Origin: JAVDCA01 sp035293985
GTDB lineage: Bacteria > Pseudomonadota > Alphaproteobacteria > Rhizobiales > Xanthobacteraceae
Direction of reading: 5' to 3'
Length of the DNA stretch: 64,000 bases
Assembly (NCBI GenBank): GCA_035293985.1
Contig: DATGLS010000052.1
Location: forward strand, 434,001-498,000
This document shows positions 48,144 to 57,854 of the stretch, piece by piece. The notes under the pieces are model-generated. The model searched no databases, was not told the DNA's origin, and was given only the letters and a program-made list of their open reading frames with translations. The position numbers and the translations under genes are program-made. Each line of letters starts with the position of its first letter. The stretch's first letter is position 1.

Positions 48144-49763
48144 TCAGCCTGCCAGCGACCTCGCGATCGCGTCCGAGCCCTTCTCGGCGACCATGATCGT
48201 TGCGGGATGGATATTCGGCGTCGGAATCACCGGCATCACCGAGGCGTCGACCACGCGCAGGCCGTCGAGGCCGCGCACGCGCAACTCGGAATCGACCACG
48301 GCCTTGTCGTCCTCTCCCATCCGGCAGGTGCCGCAGGGATGATAGACCGTGCCGGCGACCTGACGGATGAAAGCCTTGATGTCGTCATCGGCGACGACGT
48401 GCGTGCCCGGCCGCACCTCGGCGAAGATCATCGACTTGTACGGCTCGGTGGCGATGATCTGGCGGCCGATGTGGAACGCCTTGACGGAGCGGCGCATGTC
48501 GTCGTCCTCGGGATCGCTGAAATAGTTGGCGAAGATGCGCGGCTTCGTGCGCCCGGTGTCGTCGGCGAGCTTGATCTCGCCGCGGCTCTTCGGCCGGCAG
48601 ACGCAAAAGTTGAAGCCGAAGCCCGGCCAGCGATCCAGCCCGAGCGTCATGTGCTCGGTGGAAAAGTTGACGGCCTGGAACTGCAGGTCGGGCACCGGCA
48701 AGGCCGGATCGGATTTGGCGAACAGGCATCCTTCGGTCGCACCCACGGCGAGCTGGCCGGACCGGGAGGTGAGCCACTGGAGCGCCATGCGCACCTGCTG
48801 TCGCGGCGACGTCAGAATCTCGTTGAGCGTGCCCGGCTGCCGCGTCAGGAACGTGAACCGCCCTTGCACGTGGTCCTGCAGGTTCTTGCCCACGCCCGCG
48901 AGGTCGTGGAGGACATCAATCCCGATCTGCTTGAGCTCGGCCGCGGGGCCGATGCCCGAGTTCATCAGCAGCGCCGGCGAGTTGATCGCGCCGGCAGAGA
49001 CGATCACCTCGCGCCGCGCCCGGATGCGCCTGACGGCGCCGCCCTGCTCGATCTCGACGCCGACGGCGCGCTTGCCCTCGAACAGAATTCGCCGCACCTG
49101 CGCGCGCGTGATCAGCTCGAGGTTCTTGCGCCGCAGGTTGGGCCGCAGATAGCCGACCGCCGTCGAGCAGCGCCAGCCGTTGCGCACGTTGAGCTGCACG
49201 GTGCCGACGCCCTCGATGCGCTCGCCGTTGAAATCGGGATTGAACGGAAACTGCAGCCGCTTGCAGGCCTCGACGAACGCCTGCGACGTCGCCGACGGCT
49301 TCTTCACGTCGGAGATGGTCATCGGCCCGCCTTGGCCGCGCCAGGTATCGGCGCCGCGCACATTGTGCTCCATGCGCTTGAAGTAGGGCAGCACGTCCTT
49401 GTAGCTCCAGCCCTTGGCGCCCGCCGCCTCCCAGCCGTCATAGTCGCTCGGATCGCCGCGCAGGAACACGAGGCCGTTGATCGAGCCGGATCCGCCGAGC
49501 ACTTTTCCGCGCGGCCAGCTCAGCCGGCGATTGTTGAGATGCGGCTCGGGCTCGGTCTCGTAGCCCCAGTTGACCTTCGGGTTGGGCACCAGCTTGCCGA
49601 AGCCGAGCGGAATGTGGATCCAGGGATTGCGGTCGCGCCCGCCCGCCTCGATCAGGCACAGCCTGATCGCCGGGTTCTCCGTGAGCCGCGTCGCCAGCAC
49701 GCATCCGGCCGAGCCCGCGCCGGCGACCACCACATCGAACTCGGAATCGAACGTATCGACCAC
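48144..49763 (-). CDS. GMC-family FAD oxidoreductase (choline/alcohol dehydrogenase-like)
   Basis: A 539-residue flavoprotein. FAD motif FDVVVAGAGSAGCVLATRL (about 8-26), GMC signature 1 WPRGKVLGGSGSINGLVFLRG (about 76-96), signature 2 EVIVSAGAINSPALLMNSGIGP. Catalytic His: GTVYHPCGTCRMG (about 470) and PTPNIHPATIMVAEKGSD near the end. It oxidises an alcohol to an aldehyde. The GTG at 49763 follows GAGGG at seven bases; the upstream extension is not conserved. It is monocistronic. Closest in pattern to choline dehydrogenase, but polyethylene glycol or other alcohols are as likely. Confidence 0.92.
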   Translation of the reverse strand: MVDTFDSEFDVVVAGAGSAGCVLATRLTENPAIRLCLIEAGGRDRNPWIHIPLGFGKLVPNPKVNWGYETEPEPHLNNRRLSWPRGKVLGGSGSINGLVFLRGDPSDYDGWEAAGAKGWSYKDVLPYFKRMEHNVRGADTWRGQGGPMTISDVKKPSATSQAFVEACKRLQFPFNPDFNGERIEGVGTVQLNVRNGWRCSTAVGYLRPNLRRKNLELITRAQVRRILFEGKRAVGVEIEQGGAVRRIRARREVIVSAGAINSPALLMNSGIGPAAELKQIGIDVLHDLAGVGKNLQDHVQGRFTFLTRQPGTLNEILTSPRQQVRMALQWLTSRSGQLAVGATEGCLFAKSDPALPVPDLQFQAVNFSTEHMTLGLDRWPGFGFNFCVCRPKSRGEIKLADDTGRTKPRIFANYFSDPEDDDMRRSVKAFHIGRQIIATEPYKSMIFAEVRPGTHVVADDDIKAFIRQVAGTVYHPCGTCRMGEDDKAVVDSELRVRGLDGLRVVDASVMPVIPTPNIHPATIMVAEKGSDAIARSLAG

Positions 49764-49859
49764 GGAACCGCCCTCGCGAAAGCCATCGCGCGACGTTACC
49801 CGGATATGCGCGTCGCACGCAACGCGGCGAAAAGTTGCCGGCAAATGCCCGCCACACCC

Positions 49860-50008
49860 GACACCCTCATGGTTGAGCGCGGCTGCCGTTGCGGCCGCGC
49901 GTCTCGATCATGGGCAGCGCTATAAATGGCACCGCTTGGCCCCCCCGCCCGTCCTTCGAGCCGCCTGGCGCGAAGACGCGCGAGGCTCCTCTCAGGATGA
50001 GGAGTCAC
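49860..50008. repeat. CCTCATGGTTGAGC / TCCTTCGAGCCGC palindromic repeat, diverged copy
   Basis: Contains ACCCTCATGGTTGAGCGCGG, GCGGCCGCGCGTCTCGATCATG, GTCCTTCGAGCCGCC and GAGGCTCCTCTCAGGATGAGG. Same module order as 45709-45855 with substitutions. Lies between the GMC gene and the ABC operon end. Confidence 0.82.
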
Positions 50009-50015
50009 TTGGGCG

Positions 50016-50681
50016 TTACGCCGCGATCCGCCGTTCCAATCGGCTGATCAGGCGCACGATGGGCCACAGCGCCGCGAGGTAGATCGCGGCGGCGAGCACG
50101 ATCGGCGAGGAGTTGAAGGTGACCGAGCGCGCCATGTCCGCGGAGTAGAGCAGCTCCGGCAGCGCCACCACGCTCGCGATCGAGGTGAGCTTCACGACCT
50201 CGACGGTGTTCGACACGAGATCGGGCAGCACGTTCCGCACCGCTTGCGGCAGCACGACATATAAGAGTGCCTGCCAGGCGCGCAGCCCGGTCGAGCGCGC
50301 CGCGTCCCACTGCCCGGCGCCGACGCTCTCGATGCCGGCACGATAGATCTCGCCGTAGTAGCTCGACGTGTTGAGCAGGAAGGCGATCGCGACCGCGGTG
50401 AGCGGCGAGGTGCGGATGCCCGCGAACGGCAGGCCGGAATAGACGAAGATCAGCAACACCAGCGGCGGGATCGCGCGGAAGAAGTCGATCGCCGCAATCG
50501 CGGCCCAGCGCACGACGCGTCGGGGCGAGAGCGAGAGCAGCGCCACGGCGAGGCCGCCGACGAGCCCGAGCGGCACGACGATGAGGCAGATCAGGATAGT
50601 CTGGCGCAGGCCGGCGAGGATCAGCGGCAGCGCCTGAGCCATGATGGCGAAATTGAAGAACTGGTCGACGAGGGCCTGCAT
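50016..50681 (-). CDS. Polar amino acid ABC transporter permease (subunit 2)
   Basis: A 221-residue HisM/GlnP-type permease. It begins MQALVDQFFNFAIMAQALPLILAGLRQTILICL. The EAA loop reads AARSTGLRAWQALLYVVLPQAVRNVLPDLVSN. SYYGEIYRAGIESVGAGQWDAA is typical of the family. Its ATG overlaps the stop of the first permease by one base (TGATG at 50679-50683). It pairs with that protein to form the channel. Confidence 0.9.
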   Translation of the reverse strand: MQALVDQFFNFAIMAQALPLILAGLRQTILICLIVVPLGLVGGLAVALLSLSPRRVVRWAAIAAIDFFRAIPPLVLLIFVYSGLPFAGIRTSPLTAVAIAFLLNTSSYYGEIYRAGIESVGAGQWDAARSTGLRAWQALLYVVLPQAVRNVLPDLVSNTVEVVKLTSIASVVALPELLYSADMARSVTFNSSPIVLAAAIYLAALWPIVRLISRLERRIAA

Positions 50682-51355
50682 CAGGCCCTCCGCCAGGCGA
50701 AGCGCGTCTCGAGGAAGCGGCCGAGCGCGACCACCGGCACGAACAGGATTAGGTAGGCGATCGCCCCCATCATCAGCGGCGTCGCGTTGCCTGAGAACGA
50801 CTGCGCGGCGGTCGCCTGGTTGAGGATCTCGCCGACCCCGATCACGGTGCCGAGCGCGGTGTTCTTGGTGATCGCGATGGTGCGGTTGGTGAGCGGCGGC
50901 ACCGTGAGGCGGATCGCCTGCGGCAGCACCACATGGACGAGCGTGGCGAGAAAGCTCAGGCCGGTGGAGCGCGCCGCCTCCCACTGGCCCTTGGGGATCG
51001 ACAGGATGCCGGCCCAGAAGATCTCCTCCGCGAAGGCGGCGAGCACCAGCGCCAGCACCAGCCACAGCACCGCGAACGAGGGCACGTTGATGCCGACATT
51101 GGGCAGGCCGAAATAGACCAGCAACAGCAGCACCATCGGCGGCAGCGCCCGGAACATGTCGACGAGAACGACGATCAACCCGTTGATGATGCGCACGCGA
51201 AAGGACCGCACGATCGCGAGCGCGAGCCCGAGCAGGATGCCGGTGATCACCACCACCACCGCGACCTCGACCGTCACCGCCATGCCGCGCAGGATGGCGG
51301 GCAGATAGCGTTCGAACACCGTCGCATTGAAGAATGTGTCGAGGAAGCGCGACAC
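50681..51355 (-). CDS. Polar amino acid ABC transporter permease (subunit 1)
   Basis: A 224-residue HisQ/GlnP-type permease. The first helix follows YLPAILRGMAVTVEVAVVVVITGILLGL. EAA loop: EAARSTGLSFLATLVHVVLPQAIRLTVPPLTN. The segment AFAEEIFWAGILSIPKGQWEAARS fits glutamate/glutamine permeases. Starts six bases after the ATPase gene stop. Operon order ATPase, permease, permease. Confidence 0.9.
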   Translation of the reverse strand: MSRFLDTFFNATVFERYLPAILRGMAVTVEVAVVVVITGILLGLALAIVRSFRVRIINGLIVVLVDMFRALPPMVLLLLVYFGLPNVGINVPSFAVLWLVLALVLAAFAEEIFWAGILSIPKGQWEAARSTGLSFLATLVHVVLPQAIRLTVPPLTNRTIAITKNTALGTVIGVGEILNQATAAQSFSGNATPLMMGAIAYLILFVPVVALGRFLETRFAWRRA

Positions 51356-51361
51356 GGCATC

Positions 51362-52108
<747 letters not shown>

Positions 52109-52121
52109 CAGCAATTTTCCT

Positions 52122-52206
52122 CGTCATGCCGGGGCTCGTCCCGGGCATCCACGTCTTTGCGACAGAAACAAAAACGTGGATGGCCGGGACAAGCCCGGCC
52201 ATGACG
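52122..52206. repeat. Palindromic repeat, GTCATGCCGGGGCTCG...GGCCGGGACAAGCCCGGCCATGAC family
   Basis: Left arm CGTCATGCCGGGGCTCGTCCCGGGCATCCACGT; right arm ACGTGGATGGCCGGGACAAGCCCGGCCATGAC; loop of about 20 bases. Near-perfect complement. Sits between binding-protein and ATPase genes, where it could lower downstream expression. Same family as 15631-15757 and 38681-38764. Confidence 0.9.
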
Positions 52207-52211
52207 GAGTC

Positions 52212-53054
52212 CTAGCCGCACGACGGCGTGTGCGGGGTCGGATCGTAGCCCGGCATGCCGGGCACGCCGTAGCCGGGAAACACGGTGATCGCGGCCGAGC
52301 CGGGCGCCGGCGGAATGCCGAACCACTTCTGATGCATCTTCGCCATGGTGCCGTCGAGCTTCATGCACTCGATGGCGACGTCGAGAGTATTGCGCAGCGC
52401 CGCCGAGTCCTTGCGCGTCGGCGCCGCCCATACGAGGCCGGTGGAATAGAGATAGGACAATTCGAGCTGCGGGCTGCTCTTCACCGCCCAGGCAATCGCG
52501 GTGTTGCCGGCGACGTTCGTGTCGGCGCGCCCGGCGAGCACCGCCTGCACGGCATCGGTCTGCGTGCCGTAGGTCTCGATCTTCCAGCCGATCTTGGGCT
52601 CGAGGTCGCGCGCCCACGCCTCGTAGGCCGACCCCTTGTTGATGGCCACGACCTTGCCCTTGAGGTCCTCGAGCCTGGTGATCTTGAGGCCGCCCTTCTT
52701 GATCAGGAACTGGAAATCGGTGTTGAGATAGCCTTCGGTGAACAGCATGCTTTCGGCGCGCTCCTTGGTCACCGTGGTCGGCGCTGCGACGAAATCATAG
52801 GTCCCGGCCTGCATGGCGGGCAGCAATCCGGAATACTGCCCGTAGTCGATGACGATCTTGCGCTTGAGGCGCCGAGCGATTTCGTTGGCGAGATCGATGT
52901 TGAAGCCCTGGTAGCCGCCGGCCAGGTTGGGAAACGCGTGCGGCGCGAAGGTCGCGTCGACGCCCGTGTGCAGCGGCGGCAGATCCTCGGCACGCACGCC
53001 AGCGACGACAAGCAGCGCCGCCGCGGCGGCGGCCGAAAGCAGATATCGGGTCAT
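52212..53054 (-). CDS. Polar amino acid ABC transporter substrate-binding protein
   Basis: A 280-residue periplasmic protein of SBP family 3. Signal peptide ends near GVRA (residue 22). Mature: GVDATFAPHAFPNLAGGYQGFNIDLANEIARRLKRKIVIDYGQYSGLLPAMQAGTYDF, then TVTKERAESMLFTEGYLNTDFQFLIKKG and DLKGKVVAINKGSAYEAWARDL. The C-terminal tail (PGYGVPGMPGYDPTPHTPSCG) is Pro/Gly-rich and unusual. First gene of the importer operon, separated from its ATPase by a palindromic repeat. Probable ligand: a polar amino acid. Confidence 0.9.
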   Translation of the reverse strand: MTRYLLSAAAAAALLVVAGVRAEDLPPLHTGVDATFAPHAFPNLAGGYQGFNIDLANEIARRLKRKIVIDYGQYSGLLPAMQAGTYDFVAAPTTVTKERAESMLFTEGYLNTDFQFLIKKGGLKITRLEDLKGKVVAINKGSAYEAWARDLEPKIGWKIETYGTQTDAVQAVLAGRADTNVAGNTAIAWAVKSSPQLELSYLYSTGLVWAAPTRKDSAALRNTLDVAIECMKLDGTMAKMHQKWFGIPPAPGSAAITVFPGYGVPGMPGYDPTPHTPSCG

Positions 53055-53319
53055 GCGCTTCCCCTCGGTGTCCCGGCAGCCGTGCGACTATATCAACCGG
53101 GCAAGGACCGACAAGGCGCCGAAAACGCGTTGAGAAAGATCACGCGCGGCTTGCTGTCCCGGCCTTGCGCAACCCGATGCGCCGAGATTTGCGCGACGCG
53201 GCAAATCTCCTGTTAACCAGAAAAGGCTCATTGGGGACAATTTGCCTCGATTCCTCCGCGCCATTAACGCTGGGTTCGCCGCCACCCGCTAGCGTGCCCC
53301 GCGATTTCCGGAGGACCCG

Positions 53320-55734
53320 ATGCTTAGAGTGTACGACTGCATTGCCCACGCGCACGATCTTCGCCTGGTCGTGCTCGCCGCGCTCGTCTGCCTGCTGGCA
53401 ACCTTCGCGGCGGTCACGCTTCTGCACCACGTGCGCAAGTCGTCCGGCGGCATCCGCCACATGTGGCTCGTGGTCTCGGCGGTCGCGACCGGCTTCGGCA
53501 TCTGGGCGACGCATTTCATCGCCATGCTGGCGTTCTCGCCCGGCATCCCCAGCGGCTACAACATCGCGCTGACCGCGCTCTCTCTCGTTGCCGCCATCCT
53601 GCTCACCGGAATCGGGCTCCTGGTCGCGCTGACCGAGCTGCCGTTCGCCGCGGCGCTCGGCGGCTTGATCGTCGGCGGCGGCATCGCGGTGCTGCACTAC
53701 ACCGGCATGGCCGCGTTCGAGATCGCCGGCCGGCTCGTGTGGGACCCGGTGCTGGTGGGCGTCTCGATCGCGCTCGGTGGCATCCTTGGCGCCGTCGCGC
53801 TGTGGGTGGCGCTCGCAGCGCAGACGATGAAGTCGCGCATCTACGGGGCGCTGCTGCTGACGGTCGCGATCTGCAGTCACCACTTCACCGCCATGGCCGC
53901 GGTCGGCATCATTCCCGATCCGACCATCGAGGTCTCCAAATCGGCCCTGCCCACGAGCTGGCTCGCAGTCGCGGTCGCGCTGGCGAGCTTCGCGATCCTG
54001 GTGCTGGCGTTCGCCGGCCTCGCGCTCGACATCCGCGACCGGCGCCGCACCGAGCTCGAGGGCGAGCGCATGCGCGGCCTCGCCAACGCGGCGGTCGAGG
54101 GATTGATCGTGTGCGAGGGCGACAAGGTCGCGACCATCAACGAAAGCTTCGCCGCGCTCGCCGGCGTGCGCGACACCGACGCGGCCGGAAAGACGCTCGC
54201 GACGTATTTCCCCGACGACGCCCAGCGCGACAAGCTGCTGGCGCATCCCAATCATCCGGTCGAGGTGGGCCTGCGCGGCGCCGCCGGCGCCGTCATCCCG
54301 GTCGAGGCCATCCTGCGGCCGATCGATTTCGGCGGAAAGCCGCACCTCGCGGTCGCGGTCCGCGACCTGCGCGCCCGCAAGCGCGCGGAGGCGCACATCC
54401 AGTTCCTCGCCCACCACGACCCGCTCACCGGGATTCCCAATCGCAGCAGCTTCAACAAGCGGCTCGACCAGGAAATCGAGCGCAGCCTCGCCGACCGCAA
54501 AAAACTCGCGGTGCTCTGCCTCGATCTCGACGGGTTCAAGGAAGTGAACGACCTGTTCGGCCATTCCACCGGCGACGTGCTCCTCCAGAGCGTCGCCAAG
54601 ACCTTGGCCGGGCTGCTCGACGAGGACCAGATGGTCGCGCGGTTGGGCGGCGACGAGTTCGCGATCATCCTGCCCGATGTCGCCGGCCCGAGCGCGGCCG
54701 GGCGCATCGCCGAGGATATCCTCGAGGCGCTGCGGTCCGACAGTGACGATTCGCCCGCCGCGGTGCTGGTCTCGACCAGTATCGGCATCGCGATCTGTCC
54801 GGACGATGCGACCGACCGGCAGGGCCTGCTCAGCCATGGCGATACGGCGCTCTACCGCGCCAAAGCCGAAGGTCGCGGCACCTATCGGTTCTTCGAGGCC
54901 AAGATGGGCGAGGAGGTGCGCGATCGCCGCATGCTCGAGCACGATCTGCGCCACGCGATCTCGCGCCGCGAGCTGCGTCTCGTCTATCAGCCGCAACAGA
55001 ACATCACCACCGGCGAGGTCACCGGCCTCGAGGCGCTGCTGCGCTGGACGCATGCGGCGCGCGGGGAAATTCCGCCGTCGACCTTCATCCCGATCGCCGA
55101 GGACAGCGGCTCGATCCTGCAGATCGGCGAATGGGTGCTGCGCACCGCCTGCACCGAGGCGGCGGCGTGGCCGCGGCCACTGACGCTCGCCGTCAACGTG
55201 TCGCCGGTCCAGCTGCACAATGCGGGGTTCGCCGCGGCCGTGCATCAGATCCTGGTGGAGACCGGAATGCCGGCGCAGCGGCTCGAGCTGGAGATCACCG
55301 AAACCGCCCTGATCCGCGACCTCAATCGCGCGCTCGCGACGTTGCGCCAGCTCAAGGCGCTGGGCATTCGCATCGCCATGGACGACTTCGGCACCGGCTA
55401 TTCGTCGCTCTCCAATCTGCGCGCCTTCCCGTTCGACAAGATCAAGATCGATCGCTCGTTCGTCTCCTCGGTGGACGCGAACGGACAGGCCAAGGCGATC
55501 GTCAAGGCGGTGCTCGGTCTCGGCGAGGGCCTCGGCCTGCCGGTCCTGGCGGAAGGCGTCGAGACCGCGCGCGAGCTCGAGTTCCTCGCCGGCGCCGCCT
55601 GCGACGAGGTGCAGGGCTATCTGGTCGGCCGGCCGGCCGACGTCGATACGCTGCGCCACCTCACGCACGGCACGCCGCGGAGCGCGGAGCCCGACGTCCC
55701 CAATCGCGTCATCATGATCGGATCGCGCCGCTGA
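53320..55734 (+). CDS. MHYT-PAS-GGDEF-EAL cyclic di-GMP signalling protein
   Basis: An 804-residue membrane sensor. The first 240 residues are seven helices with MHYT motifs (IWATHFIAML, AVLHYTGMAAF, ICSHHFTAMAAVGI), thought to bind copper or sense gases. A PAS-like region (about 250-345, ANAAVEGLIVCEGDKVATINESFAALAGV) follows. GGDEF about 365-525: active-site GGDEF at 444-448 intact, without an RxxD I-site in the usual place. EAL about 545-790: EALLRW, NVSPVQL, DDFGTGYSS, KIDRSFV and EGVET intact. Both synthesis and breakdown of c-di-GMP are possible. GGAGG lies five bases before the ATG. It is monocistronic. Confidence 0.93.
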   Translation: MLRVYDCIAHAHDLRLVVLAALVCLLATFAAVTLLHHVRKSSGGIRHMWLVVSAVATGFGIWATHFIAMLAFSPGIPSGYNIALTALSLVAAILLTGIGLLVALTELPFAAALGGLIVGGGIAVLHYTGMAAFEIAGRLVWDPVLVGVSIALGGILGAVALWVALAAQTMKSRIYGALLLTVAICSHHFTAMAAVGIIPDPTIEVSKSALPTSWLAVAVALASFAILVLAFAGLALDIRDRRRTELEGERMRGLANAAVEGLIVCEGDKVATINESFAALAGVRDTDAAGKTLATYFPDDAQRDKLLAHPNHPVEVGLRGAAGAVIPVEAILRPIDFGGKPHLAVAVRDLRARKRAEAHIQFLAHHDPLTGIPNRSSFNKRLDQEIERSLADRKKLAVLCLDLDGFKEVNDLFGHSTGDVLLQSVAKTLAGLLDEDQMVARLGGDEFAIILPDVAGPSAAGRIAEDILEALRSDSDDSPAAVLVSTSIGIAICPDDATDRQGLLSHGDTALYRAKAEGRGTYRFFEAKMGEEVRDRRMLEHDLRHAISRRELRLVYQPQQNITTGEVTGLEALLRWTHAARGEIPPSTFIPIAEDSGSILQIGEWVLRTACTEAAAWPRPLTLAVNVSPVQLHNAGFAAAVHQILVETGMPAQRLELEITETALIRDLNRALATLRQLKALGIRIAMDDFGTGYSSLSNLRAFPFDKIKIDRSFVSSVDANGQAKAIVKAVLGLGEGLGLPVLAEGVETARELEFLAGAACDEVQGYLVGRPADVDTLRHLTHGTPRSAEPDVPNRVIMIGSRR

Positions 55735-55952
55735 AATCCGGCGCGATCGACCGCCAGGATCGCCGCGCGGGTGAAGGACCTCGCCTGCGCTCGACGCATG
55801 CGCCCGCGCGCGGCGCGCACCGGATTGCCAACTCATTTGCCCGCAAACCTTGACCCTGGCGGCGACGGGACGGTACCCTTTGCGGGTCGATTTCCGACCG
55901 TGAGCTGACGACGGTTGCGGCGAGTTTCGTGCGTGCGTGGGGGCACGTTTGT

Positions 55953-56939
55953 ATGGGTCATTCTCTGCGGCAATTGCGGCGCGGCGCGACCCAATTCGCC
56001 GTTCGAGAGGTGATCAGGGCGACGGCGCCGCTCCCCCTCGACATGCAGCGCGCCGCGATGCGCTCGTTCGTGGCGCTCGGCAGCCATGTCCCGACGTTGC
56101 GGCACAAGGTCCGCGACAACATGCGCTTGGCGCTGGGTGCGGATGTCCCCGCGCAGGCAACGCGCCTCTATTTTCGTCATGTGGGCTGGTTCTGGTCGAA
56201 TGCGCTCGCGACGTTCAATCGCGGCTTCGCGATGACGCCCATCCCCGCCGAGGTGCGGTTCGACGCCTCGATCAGCGTCCTTGATGAAGCCGTCGCCGAA
56301 CGGCGGGGCGTGGTCCTCACCTCGGCGCACTGGTCCGGGCACGAGCTCGCGGGCGCGGCCATCAACGCGCGGCATCCGATGGCGATGGTGGTACGGCAGG
56401 CGCCGACGTCGGAGCGGGAAGCGCGCAAGCTGAAATGGTATCGCGCGCTCGGCGTCGACATCGTGCTGCGCCCCAAGGGCGCCTCGTCGATCAAGGACGC
56501 GGTGGCGTATCTCAACGTCCTCAAACGCAAACAGACGATCGCCATCACGCCCGACCTCCTCGCCGATCCCGGGCAGGGCGTCGAGACGCGCATCTTCGGG
56601 CGCGAGGCGCGACTCCACGCCGGCGCATTTGCGCTGTCGATCATGGCGGGCGCACCGCAGGTCAGGCTTTCGTTCCGCTGGCAACCCGATTCGACCCTGG
56701 TGCTGATGTTCGATCGCGCCCCGGCGCCGAACGTCAACGACCGCGCAGCGGCGATCCGCATGTGCGTCCAGGACTGGTGCCGCTGGTTCGAGGAGCGGCT
56801 GCGCGCCAATCCGGAAAACTGGCTGTTCTGGCTCGATCGGCGCTGGTCGCATTTCCTGCGCACGGTCCCGCAAACGGCTCCGCAGTCATTTCCCCCGTCG
56901 TTTCCGCAGACATTTCCGCAGACTCGGGGCACGGCATGA
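55953..56939 (+). CDS. LpxL/HtrB-type acyltransferase (lysophospholipid/lipid A family)
   Basis: A 328-residue membrane-associated acyltransferase. The catalytic HxxxxE-type motif is in TSAHWSGHELAGAAI (about 122). Other family pieces: FYRHVGWFW-like YFRHVGWFWSN near 64, MVVRQAPTSEREARKLKWYRALGVDIV, and ITPDLLADPGQGVETRIFGREA. ENWLFWLDRRW near the C-terminus is typical of LpxL. The tail is a Pro/Gln/Thr/Ser repeat (PQTAPQSFPPSFPQTFPQT) with no counterpart known. The stop overlaps the next start (ATGA). Adds an acyl chain to lipid A or another lipid; the acceptor is unknown. Confidence 0.85.
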   Translation: MGHSLRQLRRGATQFAVREVIRATAPLPLDMQRAAMRSFVALGSHVPTLRHKVRDNMRLALGADVPAQATRLYFRHVGWFWSNALATFNRGFAMTPIPAEVRFDASISVLDEAVAERRGVVLTSAHWSGHELAGAAINARHPMAMVVRQAPTSEREARKLKWYRALGVDIVLRPKGASSIKDAVAYLNVLKRKQTIAITPDLLADPGQGVETRIFGREARLHAGAFALSIMAGAPQVRLSFRWQPDSTLVLMFDRAPAPNVNDRAAAIRMCVQDWCRWFEERLRANPENWLFWLDRRWSHFLRTVPQTAPQSFPPSFPQTFPQTRGTA

Positions 56940-57757
56940 ACATCCTGATCGTCCTCGCCGTCGCGGCGGGCGGGGTCGTCGTGCTGTGGGCCGTTCAGAG
57001 CATCGTACTCCTGGCCATCGGCGAGCCCCTCGCCTGGCCGCTGCGATTTGCCAAGAACCGCCCGCTGCTGAAGTGGACCGGCCGGGTGATCGTCCACACC
57101 GAATGGCTCATCATTCTGATCGGGACGCCGTTTGCGCTCGGCATGACGCCGCTCGCGGCATTGCATCAGGCCTTTCCGACGCCCGTTCCGTGGAAGAACA
57201 TCGCGATCGCGGGCGGGCTCATGCTTTTCGCCACCTACGCGACATATGCGTTCTATTGGCTGGTGGGCTGGATACGCTACGAGCCGCAGGGCGAGCAGGC
57301 GATCCGCCGCGCCAAGCTTTTCCGACGGTTCTTGCCCGGGCCCTTGCCGCTGGTCGTCTTCGAGGAAGGCGTGTTTCGCGGTATCCTGCTCGAGCAGCTG
57401 CTGCGCTCGTTGCCCGCGTCCGACGCAAGCACGATCCTGGCGATCGTGCTGAGCTCTGCCGTGTTTGCATCGGTGCACTTCGTCAAGCCCGCCAAGGGCA
57501 AGCCGGTCTTTCAAGCAGCCTACGGTTATTTCCTGGTCGGCTGTCTGTTCGGGCTCGCGTATGTGATCGGCGGACGCAGCCTGTGGCTTCCGGTCGCGGT
57601 GCACACGGCGGCCGTGTTCGGCATCGAGGTGCTGCGACTTTACGTCAAGTTCGAGGCGCCGCGCTGGCTGATAGGCTTTTCCGAGTCGCCGCAGAGCGGA
57701 TTGGTGGGGAGCGCGGTGGTCGGCGGCGTGGCGCTTGCCCTCCCGGTGCTGATCTGA
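56936..57757 (+). CDS. CPBP intramembrane metalloprotease family protein
   Basis: A 273-residue polytopic protein. Abi/CPBP motif 1: VVFEEGVFRGILLEQLL with E143 and E144 and R148; motif 2: AVFASVHF with H181; a further H223 (VAVHTAAVFG). These form the glutamate-histidine active site of CPBP proteases, which cleave within membranes (Rce1-like). It overlaps the acyltransferase by four bases. The pairing suggests action on an envelope process, but the substrate is unknown. Many bacterial members serve in bacteriocin self-immunity. Confidence 0.88.
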   Translation: MNILIVLAVAAGGVVVLWAVQSIVLLAIGEPLAWPLRFAKNRPLLKWTGRVIVHTEWLIILIGTPFALGMTPLAALHQAFPTPVPWKNIAIAGGLMLFATYATYAFYWLVGWIRYEPQGEQAIRRAKLFRRFLPGPLPLVVFEEGVFRGILLEQLLRSLPASDASTILAIVLSSAVFASVHFVKPAKGKPVFQAAYGYFLVGCLFGLAYVIGGRSLWLPVAVHTAAVFGIEVLRLYVKFEAPRWLIGFSESPQSGLVGSAVVGGVALALPVLI

Positions 57758-57854
57758 TCGGTCACGCCGACGACTTGTTTTGGCGACGCGCAGAGGTCTC
57801 CGCGCCGCCGCGACTGCGTTGCCGTAAGCACGGCAAGGTCGGGGGATATCGGCG

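Noticed and set aside
53140..55836. 898-codon minus-strand frame opposite the c-di-GMP gene
   Set aside because: Antisense to an intact MHYT-GGDEF-EAL gene; composition is typical of a shadow frame.
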